NCBI GenBank assembly: GCA_928724745.1
Contig: CAKMXJ010000015.1
Coordinates: 597,208 to 661,207 of the forward strand
Length of the DNA stretch: 64,000 nucleotides
From: Anthracocystis setariae
Lineage: Eukaryota > Basidiomycota > Ustilaginomycetes > Ustilaginales > Ustilaginaceae
Direction: 5' to 3'
This document shows positions 31,688 to 43,016 of this stretch, piece after piece (position 1 is the first letter of the stretch; every line of letters begins with the position of its first letter). Both the position numbers and the translations under genes were made by a program. The notes under the pieces were generated by a model. It was not told where the DNA came from, ran no database searches, and saw nothing but the letters and a program-made list of their open reading frames with translations.

Positions 31688-34336
31688 TTAGACCAGCGGT
31701 TCACCGGGGGGCTCATAGGCGTCAGTCTCGACCTGGCCCTTCTCGGTGACCGAGGTGTGATCGTAAGTGGCGTCGAGGCCTGCCTTACGAGCAGAGGCGA
31801 CACCGGCACGACCAATGCCGAACTTGTCGTTGGGCAGCCAGATGGGCTTTTGCTCACCAGTCAGCGAAGGGTGGTAGAAGGCCGATTCCTGTTCTTCGGT
31901 CATGCCTTCTGGTAACTTCTTGCCGGCTTTGCTGGGGTCGACCGTGTACTCGTTGCCGTCGGTGCTGCCTTTGAGCGCTGGGGCCGCTTCGACACTCGAG
32001 CTGCCTTGAGCCTTCTTCTCGTTGAAGGCGGTCTCGCCGGAACCACGACCGTTCTCGAGCTGGGCCTCGCCCCCACCGGCAACCGTCAGGGAAAGAGGAA
32101 GGGCCGTCTCGAGCTGTCGGAAGGAGTCGTTGAGGAAATAGTGGAACCCGACAACGATGACGATCAAGACGACCATGAAGGCGCCCTCGGGAATCGCCGA
32201 CTGCGTCTTGTTTCCAGCAGCGTCCACCGATTGAGCAAGGAAGAAGATGGCGGTCAGCATGACCATTTCGACGTAGAGACCGGCAAAGAGGTGGCGGATG
32301 GCCTTGCCAAAGAAGAGACCCGAGGTCTCATTAGCGGGCTTGGTGTCGTAGACGTAGAGGAAGAGGTACTTGTAGCCGAGGAAGAAGAGGAAGAAGGTGA
32401 AAGCGACGAAGCCGTTGATGATAGGTGCGATGACGACGTAGCCGGTTCCGATAACGGTGATGAGCGTCATCGATGGGAACAGTGTACCCCAAGACGGTCC
32501 GCCAGTGTCATGGTCGATGTGCCAAACCTTACGAGGTGTAGATGCCAGCAAAAACTTCTTGACGTAGTAGACGGCCAGGCTCGAAATCTGGGCGAACAAC
32601 GCAGCCGCACCCGAAAGACCCTGAAGGGCGATAAAGCTGAGGAAGAAGAGCGAACCCTTGGGAATAGCCTCGGCAAGTAGACCAGGGAAGGAGGCAGGCG
32701 ACTCAGCAACCTGAGTGACGTAGGTAGCAATCTGACCGGCGTTGGCCGAAATCAAGGTAAGGAAGAGGAAGTTCTGCACGATCTGGAAGGCAGCAAAACG
32801 GGTCTGCAAGTCGAGCTCGATGCCGCTGCGAGTGGGGACACCGCTAAGGCGCGAAAGCAGACGGAGAAAGATGGGAAGCAGCAAGTTGAGCACGGCGAGC
32901 ATGACGGTAGGCAGGATACCCTGAATGATACCAACAACGACGCTGGGAATGTCGTCGAGCCAATGGAGGAAGGGAACGTTCTTGGCAAGACCCTTGACGT
33001 TGGAGATGATACCGACGAATGCGACAGGGACGGCCCAAAAGATGATGAGGGCAATGGTGATTGCCCAGCCGATCGCGGTGCGAATCTTGCGCTCATAGGG
33101 ATTCATGTTCATGTTAGCCCAAACAACGTCGTCAGGGTGGGCCTCGACGTATCGGTTGGTCATGCGGTAGGGCTCGTGGTGTGCCTGCGACTTGGCAGCC
33201 ATGTGGGCGGCAGACTGGAGGTTGAAAAGGATGAAGGCACTGCTCTGGGGAGGGTAGTTCTTGTAGTCGACGGCGATCTCGGAGCGCTTGCTGTCGATCT
33301 CCTTGTTCAGACGAGCAATCTCTTCACGGCACCAGTGGATGGTGTCGACCTTCTCGCCCATGCAAGGGAGCTTGCCGAGCCGATGAGTGGGACGCTTCTT
33401 CTTGGGCACGTACTGATCGGCGATTTCGGCGTCGATTTCGAGATCAGCGTCGGGAAGCGAGCCGCTAGCGTCCTGGGCTTTGCCCTTCTTGACGAGCTTG
33501 TATGCGGTTTTAATGAGACTGGTCTCGGCAGCCTCGAGCTTGTTGCACCACTTGTCGCGCTCGTCCGAAAGGTCGGGAAGATCCTTGAGGTTGCGGTTGA
33601 GCCAGATCTTGGCCACTCCGCCGGGGAGCTGCGAGTACATTGCGCGAAGCTTCTTCTCGCTAAGGAGCTCGTCGGGGATGCCAGTAATCAAGACAGTCCT
33701 TGCTTGGGCAGACGAGGAGTGCTGAGGCGAGATGAGGAACTGCTGACGAAGCTTGACAAACTTGGCCATACGAGAACGGATGTTGTACAGCAACCAGAGG
33801 GTGAAGACCCACTGGAGCAAGAGCGGAGCAACATAGCGCTTTTGCTGCTGAGCGGAATCGCCGACTTTGCTAAGAATGAAGCGGTTGAAGCCGTCTCCAT
33901 CTCCGGTGGTGTTAGCACCGTAGGTCGGCATGAGGACAATCCAGCTGAGAATCCAGATAGGGACAAACACCCAGAGCATCATCTCCAAATACTCTACAAA
34001 CATGTAGGCATCCAATCCGTTCTTCTCGAGGATGGTGGAGGTGGGGGTCTTGAGCCAAACGGGCAGCCATCCGAAGAGCGACTGTGGCAGAGGCTGAATC
34101 TGCTCCTCGGGGACAACGAGATAAGTACGGGGCGCATAGACGCGCTTGAAGCGGGGACGAGCGAGAAGGAAGACGACGAAGAGGATAGCAAAGATGATGG
34201 CGTTAAGCACGATGGATGAGATGACGGTCGAGGTAGATGCGCCATTTTGAGTGGCTTTCTGGGCGGCGACGTGCTGCACGAGCAAAGCGGCCAACACCAG
34301 CTTGGCCGAACCAGAGACAAGGTTGAACGGCGGCAT
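31688..34336 (-). CDS. CSC1/OSCA-type mechanosensitive cation channel (RSN1/PHM7 family)
   Basis: Plasma-membrane or secretory-pathway protein of the TMEM16-like OSCA/TMEM63/CSC1 superfamily, hyperosmolality- or stretch-gated cation channels. 882 aa, single exon. Architecture: N-terminal hydrophobic segment that may be a signal anchor (LVLAALLVQHVAA), TM segments IVLNAIIFAILFVVFLLA and MMLWVFVPIWILSWIVLM, then a cytosolic RRM-like domain beginning ARTVLITGIPDELLSEKKLR with PSSAFILF-type content, and after NPYERKIR the block of about eight membrane helices including ISANAGQIATYV and PRKVWHID. The C-terminal ~120 residues are hydrophilic and charged. The closest named relatives are yeast Rsn1 and Csc1; paralogue identity is not resolved here. 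Long open frames on the opposite strand are codon-bias shadows. Confidence 0.88.
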   Translation of the reverse strand: MPPFNLVSGSAKLVLAALLVQHVAAQKATQNGASTSTVISSIVLNAIIFAILFVVFLLARPRFKRVYAPRTYLVVPEEQIQPLPQSLFGWLPVWLKTPTSTILEKNGLDAYMFVEYLEMMLWVFVPIWILSWIVLMPTYGANTTGDGDGFNRFILSKVGDSAQQQKRYVAPLLLQWVFTLWLLYNIRSRMAKFVKLRQQFLISPQHSSSAQARTVLITGIPDELLSEKKLRAMYSQLPGGVAKIWLNRNLKDLPDLSDERDKWCNKLEAAETSLIKTAYKLVKKGKAQDASGSLPDADLEIDAEIADQYVPKKKRPTHRLGKLPCMGEKVDTIHWCREEIARLNKEIDSKRSEIAVDYKNYPPQSSAFILFNLQSAAHMAAKSQAHHEPYRMTNRYVEAHPDDVVWANMNMNPYERKIRTAIGWAITIALIIFWAVPVAFVGIISNVKGLAKNVPFLHWLDDIPSVVVGIIQGILPTVMLAVLNLLLPIFLRLLSRLSGVPTRSGIELDLQTRFAAFQIVQNFLFLTLISANAGQIATYVTQVAESPASFPGLLAEAIPKGSLFFLSFIALQGLSGAAALFAQISSLAVYYVKKFLLASTPRKVWHIDHDTGGPSWGTLFPSMTLITVIGTGYVVIAPIINGFVAFTFFLFFLGYKYLFLYVYDTKPANETSGLFFGKAIRHLFAGLYVEMVMLTAIFFLAQSVDAAGNKTQSAIPEGAFMVVLIVIVVGFHYFLNDSFRQLETALPLSLTVAGGGEAQLENGRGSGETAFNEKKAQGSSSVEAAPALKGSTDGNEYTVDPSKAGKKLPEGMTEEQESAFYHPSLTGEQKPIWLPNDKFGIGRAGVASARKAGLDATYDHTSVTEKGQVETDAYEPPGEPLV

Positions 34337-37300
34337 GTTGCAGGGTCGCGAAGACGTCTTAGCGGTAGACTCGCTAACGACGTAGGTGGAAAGTGGAAGG
34401 TAAAATGAGGTGGCGATGTGACCGGGGCTAAAAAGAGACGATAGCTCAAAGGTTGACAGCTGATTCTTATATGCCCGTCGAGTGTGACAAAATTTGGCAA
34501 AATGCGCGATGAGGACAACTGGATGGGCAAATCTTGCTCAGGCTTTTGGCCTGCAAATTGACAGTATCGAGTAGCGTCTGCAGCAGTGCTGGGGCGAGAG
34601 GTGAAAGAGGCAGAAACGCAAGCAGGCGGGATTGAACGCAAATCGTGGCGGTACATTGAGATGTAGGCTTGGCCGCTGCTCATCATCATGGTTTGTCACT
34701 TTGTCACTTTAGATTCGGCAGAGCGACAGGAGCACGAGTTTGGTGCTACAGTACTGTGACAGTAGCGAGACAGTTGTTCTAGTTTATTTTCGTTTCATCC
34801 TTTAACTAGTTTATAATTTATTTTATTTTTTTCCCCGCCACAACCAGGTTATCATGTATGATGTAGGCGGCTCGCCGACAAGTGCTTGGGAGCTAGCACC
34901 ACTGCAGGTGCACGGGATCCGAGCAAGTTGTACATGACGCTTGGGCACAACTCCGAGCAATTCGCTCTCTTCTTTTTCCCTGTTCTGAACCCGTCGCCTC
35001 GCCTCGCTTCGCTTCCCCCCCGGCCTTGCATTGCATTGCCTTGCCTTGTCTTTTCTTTGCTTCGTCTCAACTTGCTTTGCCAACCTATCGCCTTGTTTCA
35101 ACTGCATTTGACTCCTTTCAAATCGAAAAAACCCCCCTTTCCGTTCCTTGTCCCCAACTAGCGTGACGTGTGGGTGGGAACAGTGAAGTCATGGCGATGG
35201 CAAGGAACTCAAGCATCGCTGCTATACGCGCGCTTCTCTGCATTTGGAGACGGGCTTGCTTGCAATCAGACTTTTTGTCGCTGGCTAGCCGACATCTTGG
35301 GAACACACATGCCCACACAATGCCTCGGACAGTTCCCGGAATGATTGTTCTCGCTTTGGCTTCGTACATTTCCTAGACTAGGACAGCACTGTAGACTGTA
35401 TGATTTTGCCCATTTAATTTTTCTTTTTCTTTTCTTTTTGGATTGTTGTCTCTTCATTCCAATATGGACGGGGAGGACGGGGTTGGGAATGTCGGATCAA
35501 TTAAAATTACCCTATTACGCCCTTCGGCCACTAAAGAGAACTCCGAGCCAGGCAAGCACCGCCATCTCCAATCAAATCCATGCCACGCTGCAACGTACAC
35601 CGCAGAAATGCGGCAGCGGATCGCACTTTGAAAAACTTGTTGCGGCGCTGCTGCTCGAGCAGCTTTCACGTCCGGCCCTATTCCCTCTCTCTCTTTGATC
35701 TGTACAAGCGTTTCAGCAGCACAACAACGCTTCACGGTGTCTCAATGTCTTGCTGGTTACCGCCTGCTGATCGCTGTATGACACTGCACCGTGAATATCA
35801 GCAAAGCACCGTACCGTACTGTATATGGTACAGTACAGTACGGCCCATTTTTGGTTCGAAAAACCACGTTGTCTCGAGCATAGAAACAAGATGGACAATT
35901 CTGGAAGTAGTGTGCAACGCGCTTTCCCTGTCGACTCGGCAAGCCTAGTGAGTGCGATCTTGTATACATTGCAGCTTAAGACCGTTTGTTGCAGAGCGGA
36001 GACTTCTTCTCTCGTCTCACTTGCTGGTGCCATTGCTGGTGCCAGATCCAGTACCTTGACACTGATCCATGGTGCCCCAATTTGTCAGGGTACTACACTG
36101 TACCGCATCGTGCTGTTCTCTTGAGATGGTCACACACAGATAAGCGATCAGAGGCCAGTAGTTGCTTTCCAAACGAATTTGGTTCGGCTAAAGATTTGCT
36201 CTTTTGGTTTCTTCTTGCGCATTCTTTGCAGCCTCCGCTGCATCAGCGTGCATTTTCGAGTCGGCGTGCCTGCACGGATCTACAAAGCAGAAACAGCCAT
36301 GACGACTTCAAATGCACCCGGCATTCCGACCGTCCTGTGGCAGGTACAGCACACTTCCAAGGCAACAACAAAAATGAAGAAATTAAAAAAATATATAATT
36401 TTGGATCCATTCCTTTTCTCGAGTCGTAGCAGTGGTGATTGTAGCAACCGAATTGGCCTGGATCGAGCCGAGTTCAGCCTACCCTCGTATGCAGTACCAG
36501 CTTGTTCTGTAGCTCCGCCAACTTGATGGCCCCCGGGCCTGGATTTTGCAGTACTACTGCTCTGCATTTCAACGCCTAATGGTCCCCGTCTCCTCTCCGC
36601 CCCCGAGGCCTGGAACGTCAGGTTGGGGCTGCCGAGCAAACTGCTGTACAGTGGAGCAGTACAACTTCTGGTTCGATGTGATCTGCTGTTCCGACACCAG
36701 GCAAAGAGTGCAACCCCGTCAATCGTCCTTGAACATCCCCGTCGGATGATTGCGGCAAAGTTGGAACAGTTGCTACAGCCCAGCAAACATCGTTGATCGT
36801 CAACAGTCCAATAGAGTAAGTACATCGAGATTCGAGCTACTTTCAGACGGCAATCACCCCTTCCTGCAGCCGACTTGCTCGCTTGGGGCCCATATTTCAG
36901 CGCCGTTCCCCACCTGATGGCCTGCCCCTCATCTTATCAACGCACACCTGTTTCACGTGATAGTGGGTGGAAGCGAGCACGGTCGTTCAGGGTCTGAGCC
37001 TGGAACGCATCGAGCTTGCCAGTTTGGACGAGTCCTCTAAACCCTTTTCGGGCGTCTGCGACATCTAGCTTCGAGTCAAAGAGGCGAGTACAGCTAAGTT
37101 GCCTTTCATTTCCGCAAAGCCGACAAAGCAAGCCACCCGGGAAACCCAGTCCAGGCAATTGTGGTTATGAGTCTGGAGTATTAGATTCCGCTCTGGTTCT
37201 AACTTGGAGGGACTGGACACAATCGCATCGTAAATCAGGTTTGAGATCCATCCTGGCAGATGTGTGGGGGTCGCAACGAAGCAATGACAATCAAGCTCGA

Positions 37301-37428
37301 CCGACCATATGCGGCAGAGCAGAATTGACAGGATCGCCCTAGAAAGTACGAAGGGCGAGGGGCAGAGCGTCAGGAAGGCCAAGTCACTGCATCAGCGGCA
37401 CCAAGTAAAGCCGGACTTTGGACTGTAC
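34337..37428. other. 3.1-kb gene-free interval between the channel and the polygalacturonase
   Basis: No gene recognised on either strand. Features seen: CTTTGTCACTTTGTCACTTT near 34695, CGCCTCGCCTCGCTTCGC and TTGCATTGCATTGCCTTGCC pyrimidine words at 34994-35050, a perfect inverted repeat at 35814-35843 (separate entry), and several TACTGTA-type words (34745, 35817, 36090). The open frames of 100-180 codons have no family features. Confidence 0.5.
35814..35843. repeat. perfect 10-bp inverted repeat around a TACTGTA-type core
   Basis: CCGTACTGTA (35814-35823) and TACAGTACGG (35834-35843) are exact reverse complements separated by ten bases. The spacer itself contains GGTACAG, so three overlapping half sites are present. 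It could be an operator or a hairpin; no transcription unit is adjacent. Confidence 0.8.
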
Positions 37429-38505
37429 CTAGCAGTGGATTCCAGAGGGCGCGTTTTCGCATGTGGTAGTCTGCTGTCCACCTGTCATCGAAACATCCGA
37501 CCATCTCCAATCAGTGCACGATCCTGAACCACAAAGCACATAGACCGGCGTGGCGTTAGGCAGCACCGAACCTTGGATCCCGCTCAACGTGACATTGGAG
37601 ATCTCGACTCCATTCGTCGGCTGTCCCGTTGGACCCCCATTCAAGTAATCTTGTTGAACGTCGATCCCATACTTGGAGATGCCGGACATGTGGATGTTCG
37701 AATAGGTAATGTTGCTCACTGTGCCTGTTGCGCCCGATACCGTCTTGATTCGAATCGCGTTCAAGCTATCGACTACCTCGATGTTTTTGATCACCACGCC
37801 GCTCACGATGTTGTCTTTGCGCCTGCCAACGCTGCCAATCGACAGTCCGTGTCCTCCAGAGCAGTAGCTGTTCGCGAAGACAACGTCCGTACCCGAGTTG
37901 ATGGCGATGCAGTCATCCTGGTTGTGCACATTGGCGTTATAAATGTAGACCCCTGTCGAGGATCCTACATCGAACGCATCCGTGTTGTGGGCCCCCTTTG
38001 TGCCCCCTTCGGAGTTATCCATGGTCAAGTTGTCGATCGTGAGGTCATTGCAGCCATTGATACTGAATGCCTGCACAGGCGTGTTCTTGACGCTAAGGTT
38101 TCTGATCAAGCTGTTCTGAAGCTTGTGCGCCGCAAAGAACTTTGGCTTAGAAATACCCCCGTTGCCCCCCTGGCCATCCCACCATTGAGCACCTCCGCCA
38201 TCGATTACTGAGTCGGCAGTCCCCAAGACCTCAATGTTGTCGCCGGACACAGAGATTAGTGGCCCTTTCCATGCCTCGAAACCGAAGGTCGTCGTTCCTG
38301 AAAATACCACCTTGGTTCCGGTGTTGAGGTTGGTCAGATCTAGAGTCTCGCCTGCCGGAACCTTGATGTTGGACAAAGTGATCGTGCTGCACGAATTCTT
38401 GCCATCTTGAACGCTTGCAACATCAGTGAATGTGCAACTAGACCCAACTGCACCTACGGTCGCGTGGGCCACCACGAAGCTCGCGAGCAGGACTAATCGA
38501 ATCAT
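37429..38505 (-). CDS. secreted endopolygalacturonase (GH28)
   Basis: Extracellular pectinase hydrolysing alpha-1,4 bonds in polygalacturonan, a plant cell-wall-degrading enzyme. 358 aa, single exon; start at the first ATG (38505), which gives a clean signal peptide MIRLVLLASFVVAHATVGAV. The right-handed beta-helix shows all GH28 catalytic blocks in order: HNTDAFDV (NTD), NQDDCIAI (DD), GGHGLSIGSVG (GHG) and IRIKT (RIK). Cysteines include the C-terminal CGSGSCTDW and TTCENAPSGIHC pairs typical of fungal endo-enzymes, and the sequence has a few N-glycosylation sequons (NLS, NLT, NIT, NVT, NAT). Smuts carry few pectinases, so this is a likely pathogenesis-associated gene. Endo rather than exo action is inferred from length and the DQ.D/GHG context. 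Confidence 0.93.
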   Translation of the reverse strand: MIRLVLLASFVVAHATVGAVGSSCTFTDVASVQDGKNSCSTITLSNIKVPAGETLDLTNLNTGTKVVFSGTTTFGFEAWKGPLISVSGDNIEVLGTADSVIDGGGAQWWDGQGGNGGISKPKFFAAHKLQNSLIRNLSVKNTPVQAFSINGCNDLTIDNLTMDNSEGGTKGAHNTDAFDVGSSTGVYIYNANVHNQDDCIAINSGTDVVFANSYCSGGHGLSIGSVGRRKDNIVSGVVIKNIEVVDSLNAIRIKTVSGATGTVSNITYSNIHMSGISKYGIDVQQDYLNGGPTGQPTNGVEISNVTLSGIQGSVLPNATPVYVLCGSGSCTDWRWSDVSMTGGQQTTTCENAPSGIHC

Positions 38506-40295
38506 GTTGTCAAGGAGAGCAGATGTCCGTGTGATAGTTAGGGCTGGAGGATGTCTATGGACACTTTGACCCACCGCAGCATCTCTTCCTCTTCTTTTGG
38601 TTCTTATATGTCACCGAGACAATGTCGCGATGACACCTCAATACAAAGACTCAGTGCCCGAGACGCTCGAAGTCAGCGGTGCTAGCTAGATGGCTTCACA
38701 CAAGCTCTGGAACGTCACTACCATGCCTGTCGGAATACCGATCTCCACGGTGAGAGGCAACAGTCGCACGCAATCGATGCGAGTACCTGATCCGGGCTGC
38801 GTGTGGATAGGTTGAATCCGAGCCATGAGGTTTCATGTACCTCTTCTGCATCGAACTCATGACTGCAGGGTTCGGAACAGTCGAGGACTGCGAGAACGTG
38901 TACTTGCCATCGTATCACCCTGCCCACACCGAGAGCTGACCAGGTCAGGAAAGCACTTCGGTGGGCGACGGCTACTCGGACAGACACAAACATCAAATTT
39001 GCAAGGTGCAGAGTTTGCCGGATTCCTGCAACCTGATCTGATACCCCGGTCGCGGAGCCCAGGCCATTTTCATCGAGCATAGGGCTGGTCAAATGCTGCA
39101 TGCGATCTAGAATTCAGTGTTGCTACCTTAGTGTTGCTGACTTCGATAGGAACCCTGATGGATCATGCCATCTCGTCAAAAGAGAACTCAATCGCCGCTG
39201 TAATCGGATCGCGAGTCGCGGTTCAGGGTTCAGACATATCTTGTTAGAAATATCAATACGCCGACTTTTCTTTCTCGGTCGACAATAGCGTCGGCCGGAC
39301 TTTCAATCGCGTCATGTTAAGCAATTCCAGTTTCTGGGTTGCGTCACATGAGAAAGTTTTTCGTTCTAGTTTTTCACTCCCAAAAGTATCCCTATAGCGT
39401 AGCCTCGACAGTATAAATGACCACCCAGGTCTTCTTGTCTTGTAGAATAGTCTCCTCATCCACAAATATACTCAAGACTGCGTCGAGGTCGCCACATCTT
39501 TTTGACAATTGTGCGAGTACTTCGACTCGACTACTGCCCCGAACAAAAAGGATAATTAATTCTTTTATATCTGTCTAAGAGTCAGCCGACGGCAATCTTA
39601 TTATAAAAAGGAGCTGCCCGCAAGCAGATCCCGGCTACAACGGTGAAGCCGCAGCGAACCTTGCCACGCTCTCATCGGTCTGCCAGTCTTCTCAGCAATC
39701 AAACGTGAGGAATCGGAATTCACTGACAAGATCATTCATGACGTCTCACACGATTTCTCCAAAAGACCTAAAATTTTGAAGTGCAAGTGGCGTCAGGGAT
39801 GCGATCGCATGGCAGTCTGCCAACTTTCCAGTCCATCCAGGACGATTCGAGATGACTTGGTGGCGGTCGACTCGATAGTGACAACAAGGCGGTTGCCGGT
39901 CTTACGAGCATCGCACGAACCTTCATCCGTCAACCGCACCAACTATCTCTTGTCACCCGAATAGGAGCCGATTTGCGGGCAAAGACGACAACAGAGAGCG
40001 GATGCAGGCATGACCCAACATCTTGGTCAATGTCCAAACAGATTTTACTCGAGAAGTGGGACGGAAGTCGCCGGTCTTGCCGAGCAGCACTCGCGGACCA
40101 AAGAGCACACACTTTTGCGTGCTTCTCCTGCCACAGATATTAGTGCATAAGGCATGAATCGAAGAGCTCTCCTGCTGTTTGCAAAGAGACGGGGTATATT
40201 GCAACAGAAACACATGCCGTCTTACGACATCTACGGAGAACGTGCAGGCCACCAACAGGGAGCAAAATGTAAAAGAGTGAGTGAGATGGGCCGGC
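38506..40295. other. 1.8-kb intergenic region upstream of the polygalacturonase
   Basis: No gene recognised. The segment 39240-39620 is AT-richer, with TAATTAATTC near 39552 and ATATC words. It presumably contains the regulatory region of the polygalacturonase gene (minus strand) and the 3' flank of the TLC gene. Confidence 0.4.
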
Positions 40296-42032
40296 CTACT
40301 CAAAGACTACAAAGTCACGCCGCGCCACCTCCATTCGCCTACGGATTTGACCGACGATGCGTCGTCGACGCCCACCCTGAGCGTCTTGATCTACGGGAAA
40401 TTCGCGGATCTCGTAGTCCTGTCCAAGAAAATCGGCAGGAAGAAATTTGATGAGTGAGCTGAAATCGAGCGATAGGAGGGTCCTGTCGATTCCCGAGGGT
40501 CGGAAATCGCCGGCGCCGGCAATCGCACCGTCAGCAAAAGTGCCATCGTTGAGCCCATCAGCATTGCGACCGTTGATCGCGGTCCTGACCGCACGCAACA
40601 CTGCACGGCGAACTCGCGAGCGCTGTGCTTGGAGATAGCGACGCGCATGGGATTCCGACCTTGTTGACTGTGCGGTCGTGGAGGAAATCGAATCCGTGTC
40701 AGCTTCTTCGTACTCGTCAGAGGAGGATGAGTCGTCCGTGGCGAAACCCGATAGTCGCGCAGCAGAGCTCAATCCGTGGGGGCGGACGCCAGCTTCCTCC
40801 TCGAATTGCCGTCGCCAGCTGGCAGGCGCACTCAGCCAAACCTTGCGCACTGCATCGGCGACAAGCCGGCGAGCGCGATCGCTAGCTTCGGCAGGCGAAC
40901 GAATAGCTAGAAAAGGCTCTACATCGTTGGGTCCAGCTCCATCAGGCGCCACAGGAGCCGTAAACACCGAGTTGGAATTGATGTATTTGGAGTTCAGGGT
41001 CTTGGTCATGAGAGGGTGATTCATCGCATGGTCTGAATCTTTGCGCTGACCTCTACTTTGTTTGGGCATAAGGAGGTTGACGGGAGGTCGAGCTACAGCT
41101 GCCGCACGGGCAAAGGCTGCATGAACGGGGCCTGTAGCGCCAAAATTGGCGGTGGCGTGTGTGGCACCACCACCGGGTGTCATCGCGGGTGTGTTGACGG
41201 CGCTGCTGGTGTCTGGAGCCGGCAAGCCGTTGAAGAGTTGACCGGTAGCTGAGGCGAGCGATTCCTTCTCCTTGGTAACCTGAGCAGCCTCGAGCTTCCT
41301 CTTGTGGATTCTTCGACGGACACTGCAAATGCATTTGTATCCCCACCAAACGTGCATAGGGTAGGTAGCCATTAGACTGATGGTAGGCCCCCAACTGCCA
41401 TCAACGCCGGGAGCGTTACGGCCGTGCTTGGTTCCGCTACTGAAGAGCAGGGCAAGGTGATAGAATACGCGTGTGGCAAAAAAAGTGACGGTAAACGCCA
41501 TGTTGGAGCGGAGGGGAGGATGGATTGAGGCGACACCCATGATCAGTGTGGGCAGCTCGAAGATAGCTGCAGCTGCTGCGAGGTGCGACCATCCCTTGTG
41601 GACCCAGAAAGAGAACAAGAATGTGTAGGCGATATGGTGAATCCAGCCAGAGGAGAGGTTGATGAGATGGCGATAGTAGATGGAACCGAGGGTCAAGTCT
41701 GACACGAGATACGCTACGAAGAAAGCGGCAAGAGGTTCTGCAACAGTCTTTGTGCGTGGGCGCAGAGAGTGAAGATCAAAACCGCCCAGAACCAGATCGT
41801 ACAAATACGGTAAGCTAGCAACGCACATTACGAAGCTGGCAAGGGTGGTGAGGATCCAGCATCGCTTCTTGAGCATCTCTTTGCTGTCACCCCTTAGCCA
41901 CGAGAGGGATAGTCCATGGAAAATGGTGTGTTGAACGACGAGGGATGCGTAAAAGATATAAAGGAGTCGAGACGAGGCCAAGGCGGAGCCCTCGGGCAAG
42001 ACAAAGCGATCCGAGAACACGAACTGCGACAT
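40296..42032 (-). CDS. TLC-domain multi-spanning membrane protein
   Basis: Integral membrane protein of the TRAM-LAG-CLN8 fold, 578 aa, single exon. Residues ~20-240 hold about six hydrophobic helices: YIFYASLVVQHTIFHG, CWILTTLASFVMCVASLPYL, PLAAFFVAYLVSDLTLGSIYY, then the TLC hallmark GWIHHIAYTFLFSFWVHKGW, ELPTLIMGVASI and NMAFTVTFFATRVFYHLALLF. This arrangement resembles TLCD4/TMEM56-type proteins more than ceramide synthases, since the Lag1 motif is not evident. The rest (~340 residues) is a hydrophilic, Ser/Asp-rich C-terminal extension with an acidic run (DDSSSSDEYEEADTDS). Function unknown; lipid sensing or transfer is a family-level guess. The extension is open in frame and shows host-like codon use, so it is probably real. 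Confidence 0.82.
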   Translation of the reverse strand: MSQFVFSDRFVLPEGSALASSRLLYIFYASLVVQHTIFHGLSLSWLRGDSKEMLKKRCWILTTLASFVMCVASLPYLYDLVLGGFDLHSLRPRTKTVAEPLAAFFVAYLVSDLTLGSIYYRHLINLSSGWIHHIAYTFLFSFWVHKGWSHLAAAAAIFELPTLIMGVASIHPPLRSNMAFTVTFFATRVFYHLALLFSSGTKHGRNAPGVDGSWGPTISLMATYPMHVWWGYKCICSVRRRIHKRKLEAAQVTKEKESLASATGQLFNGLPAPDTSSAVNTPAMTPGGGATHATANFGATGPVHAAFARAAAVARPPVNLLMPKQSRGQRKDSDHAMNHPLMTKTLNSKYINSNSVFTAPVAPDGAGPNDVEPFLAIRSPAEASDRARRLVADAVRKVWLSAPASWRRQFEEEAGVRPHGLSSAARLSGFATDDSSSSDEYEEADTDSISSTTAQSTRSESHARRYLQAQRSRVRRAVLRAVRTAINGRNADGLNDGTFADGAIAGAGDFRPSGIDRTLLSLDFSSLIKFLPADFLGQDYEIREFPVDQDAQGGRRRRIVGQIRRRMEVARRDFVVFE

Positions 42033-43016
42033 TGCGGCTTGTCGATGCAGGCTGAGTTGATCGTGTGAAACTGTCGAGGTGTGGCGGCCGTAAAAATCTT
42101 GGACGAAAGCCTGCGAGGCGCGAGGCCCTATCTGATCACGAAAAAGTTGGCCGCTTGCGAACTGTACGAGGGTATATGGGTGGGAGTCTGAGGATATCTA
42201 AGGTGGAGGAGGTGTGTGGTGATCACAGTGGCGTTGAGAGAGGAAGCTGTCAACTGTCAAGGCCAGGTTGTGGGAGTCGAGGACAAAACACTGTGGCCTG
42301 GAGGAACAGAATTTGGATGCGAAATCTGTGTCAAGTGTCAAGCGCGAATGCGAACGTGGACAGGTGTGAGCGTGTGTGTGTGTCTCAATCCATGCCGGCA
42401 CTCGGCGTTACGTCGGGCAAGCGCCAGCAACAAAAGGATGCCACCCTACAGCTTAAATTTTCCAGCCATTTTCCCCCTCTCCACAATAACAAAGGCGGCA
42501 CGGCGTCAGTCACGTCGCTCTCAACGGGCTACTGTATCTGTATTAGTGGCACGTTCTCAGGGTCCAATGCGTCATGCCCTCTTTCTTGCCTTGCTGTTCT
42601 TTGAGGAATTTGCACGCTTGGTCAATGAATCGGTACCTCGATCTCTTCCATGTCTTCCAACCCTTTTTGAGTACTGGTGATCAGATCAGGCTGGTGGAAT
42701 TACGTTGGCTGACAATACCAGGCAGCGGCAGAGCTCCAATCCCTTCATGCAGATACAGCAATGGCTTGGTTGCACACCGGATCCATCAGTGTCAAAGCAA
42801 CTTGGTTCCTGTATCTCGGACCAGCAGGCTCGGGTCATGTGAGTATCAGAGAAATAGCTCAAACATTAGCACAGTCACGCGAGGAACGCAGCCCTGGAAT
42901 GGGTGCCGGCGCGGTCACAAAACAAGACGATGGGATCAGAGCAAAGGATGATGGTATTTCGTCGGAGATATAAGTCCAAGCAAGGCAAGTTTCAATTTTT
43001 CTTTTTCGACGTACGG
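42033..43016. other. intergenic region between TLC gene 5' end and ALDH 3' end
   Basis: About 980 bp; both neighbouring genes lie on the minus strand. Contains the TLC promoter, with GTGAGCGTGTGTGTGTGTC near 42366. No gene seen. Confidence 0.4.

Noticed and set aside
32963..34219. 418-codon open frame antisense to the CSC1-type channel
   Set aside because: Shadow of a real multi-spanning protein; the translation is Glu/Leu/Val-rich without family features.
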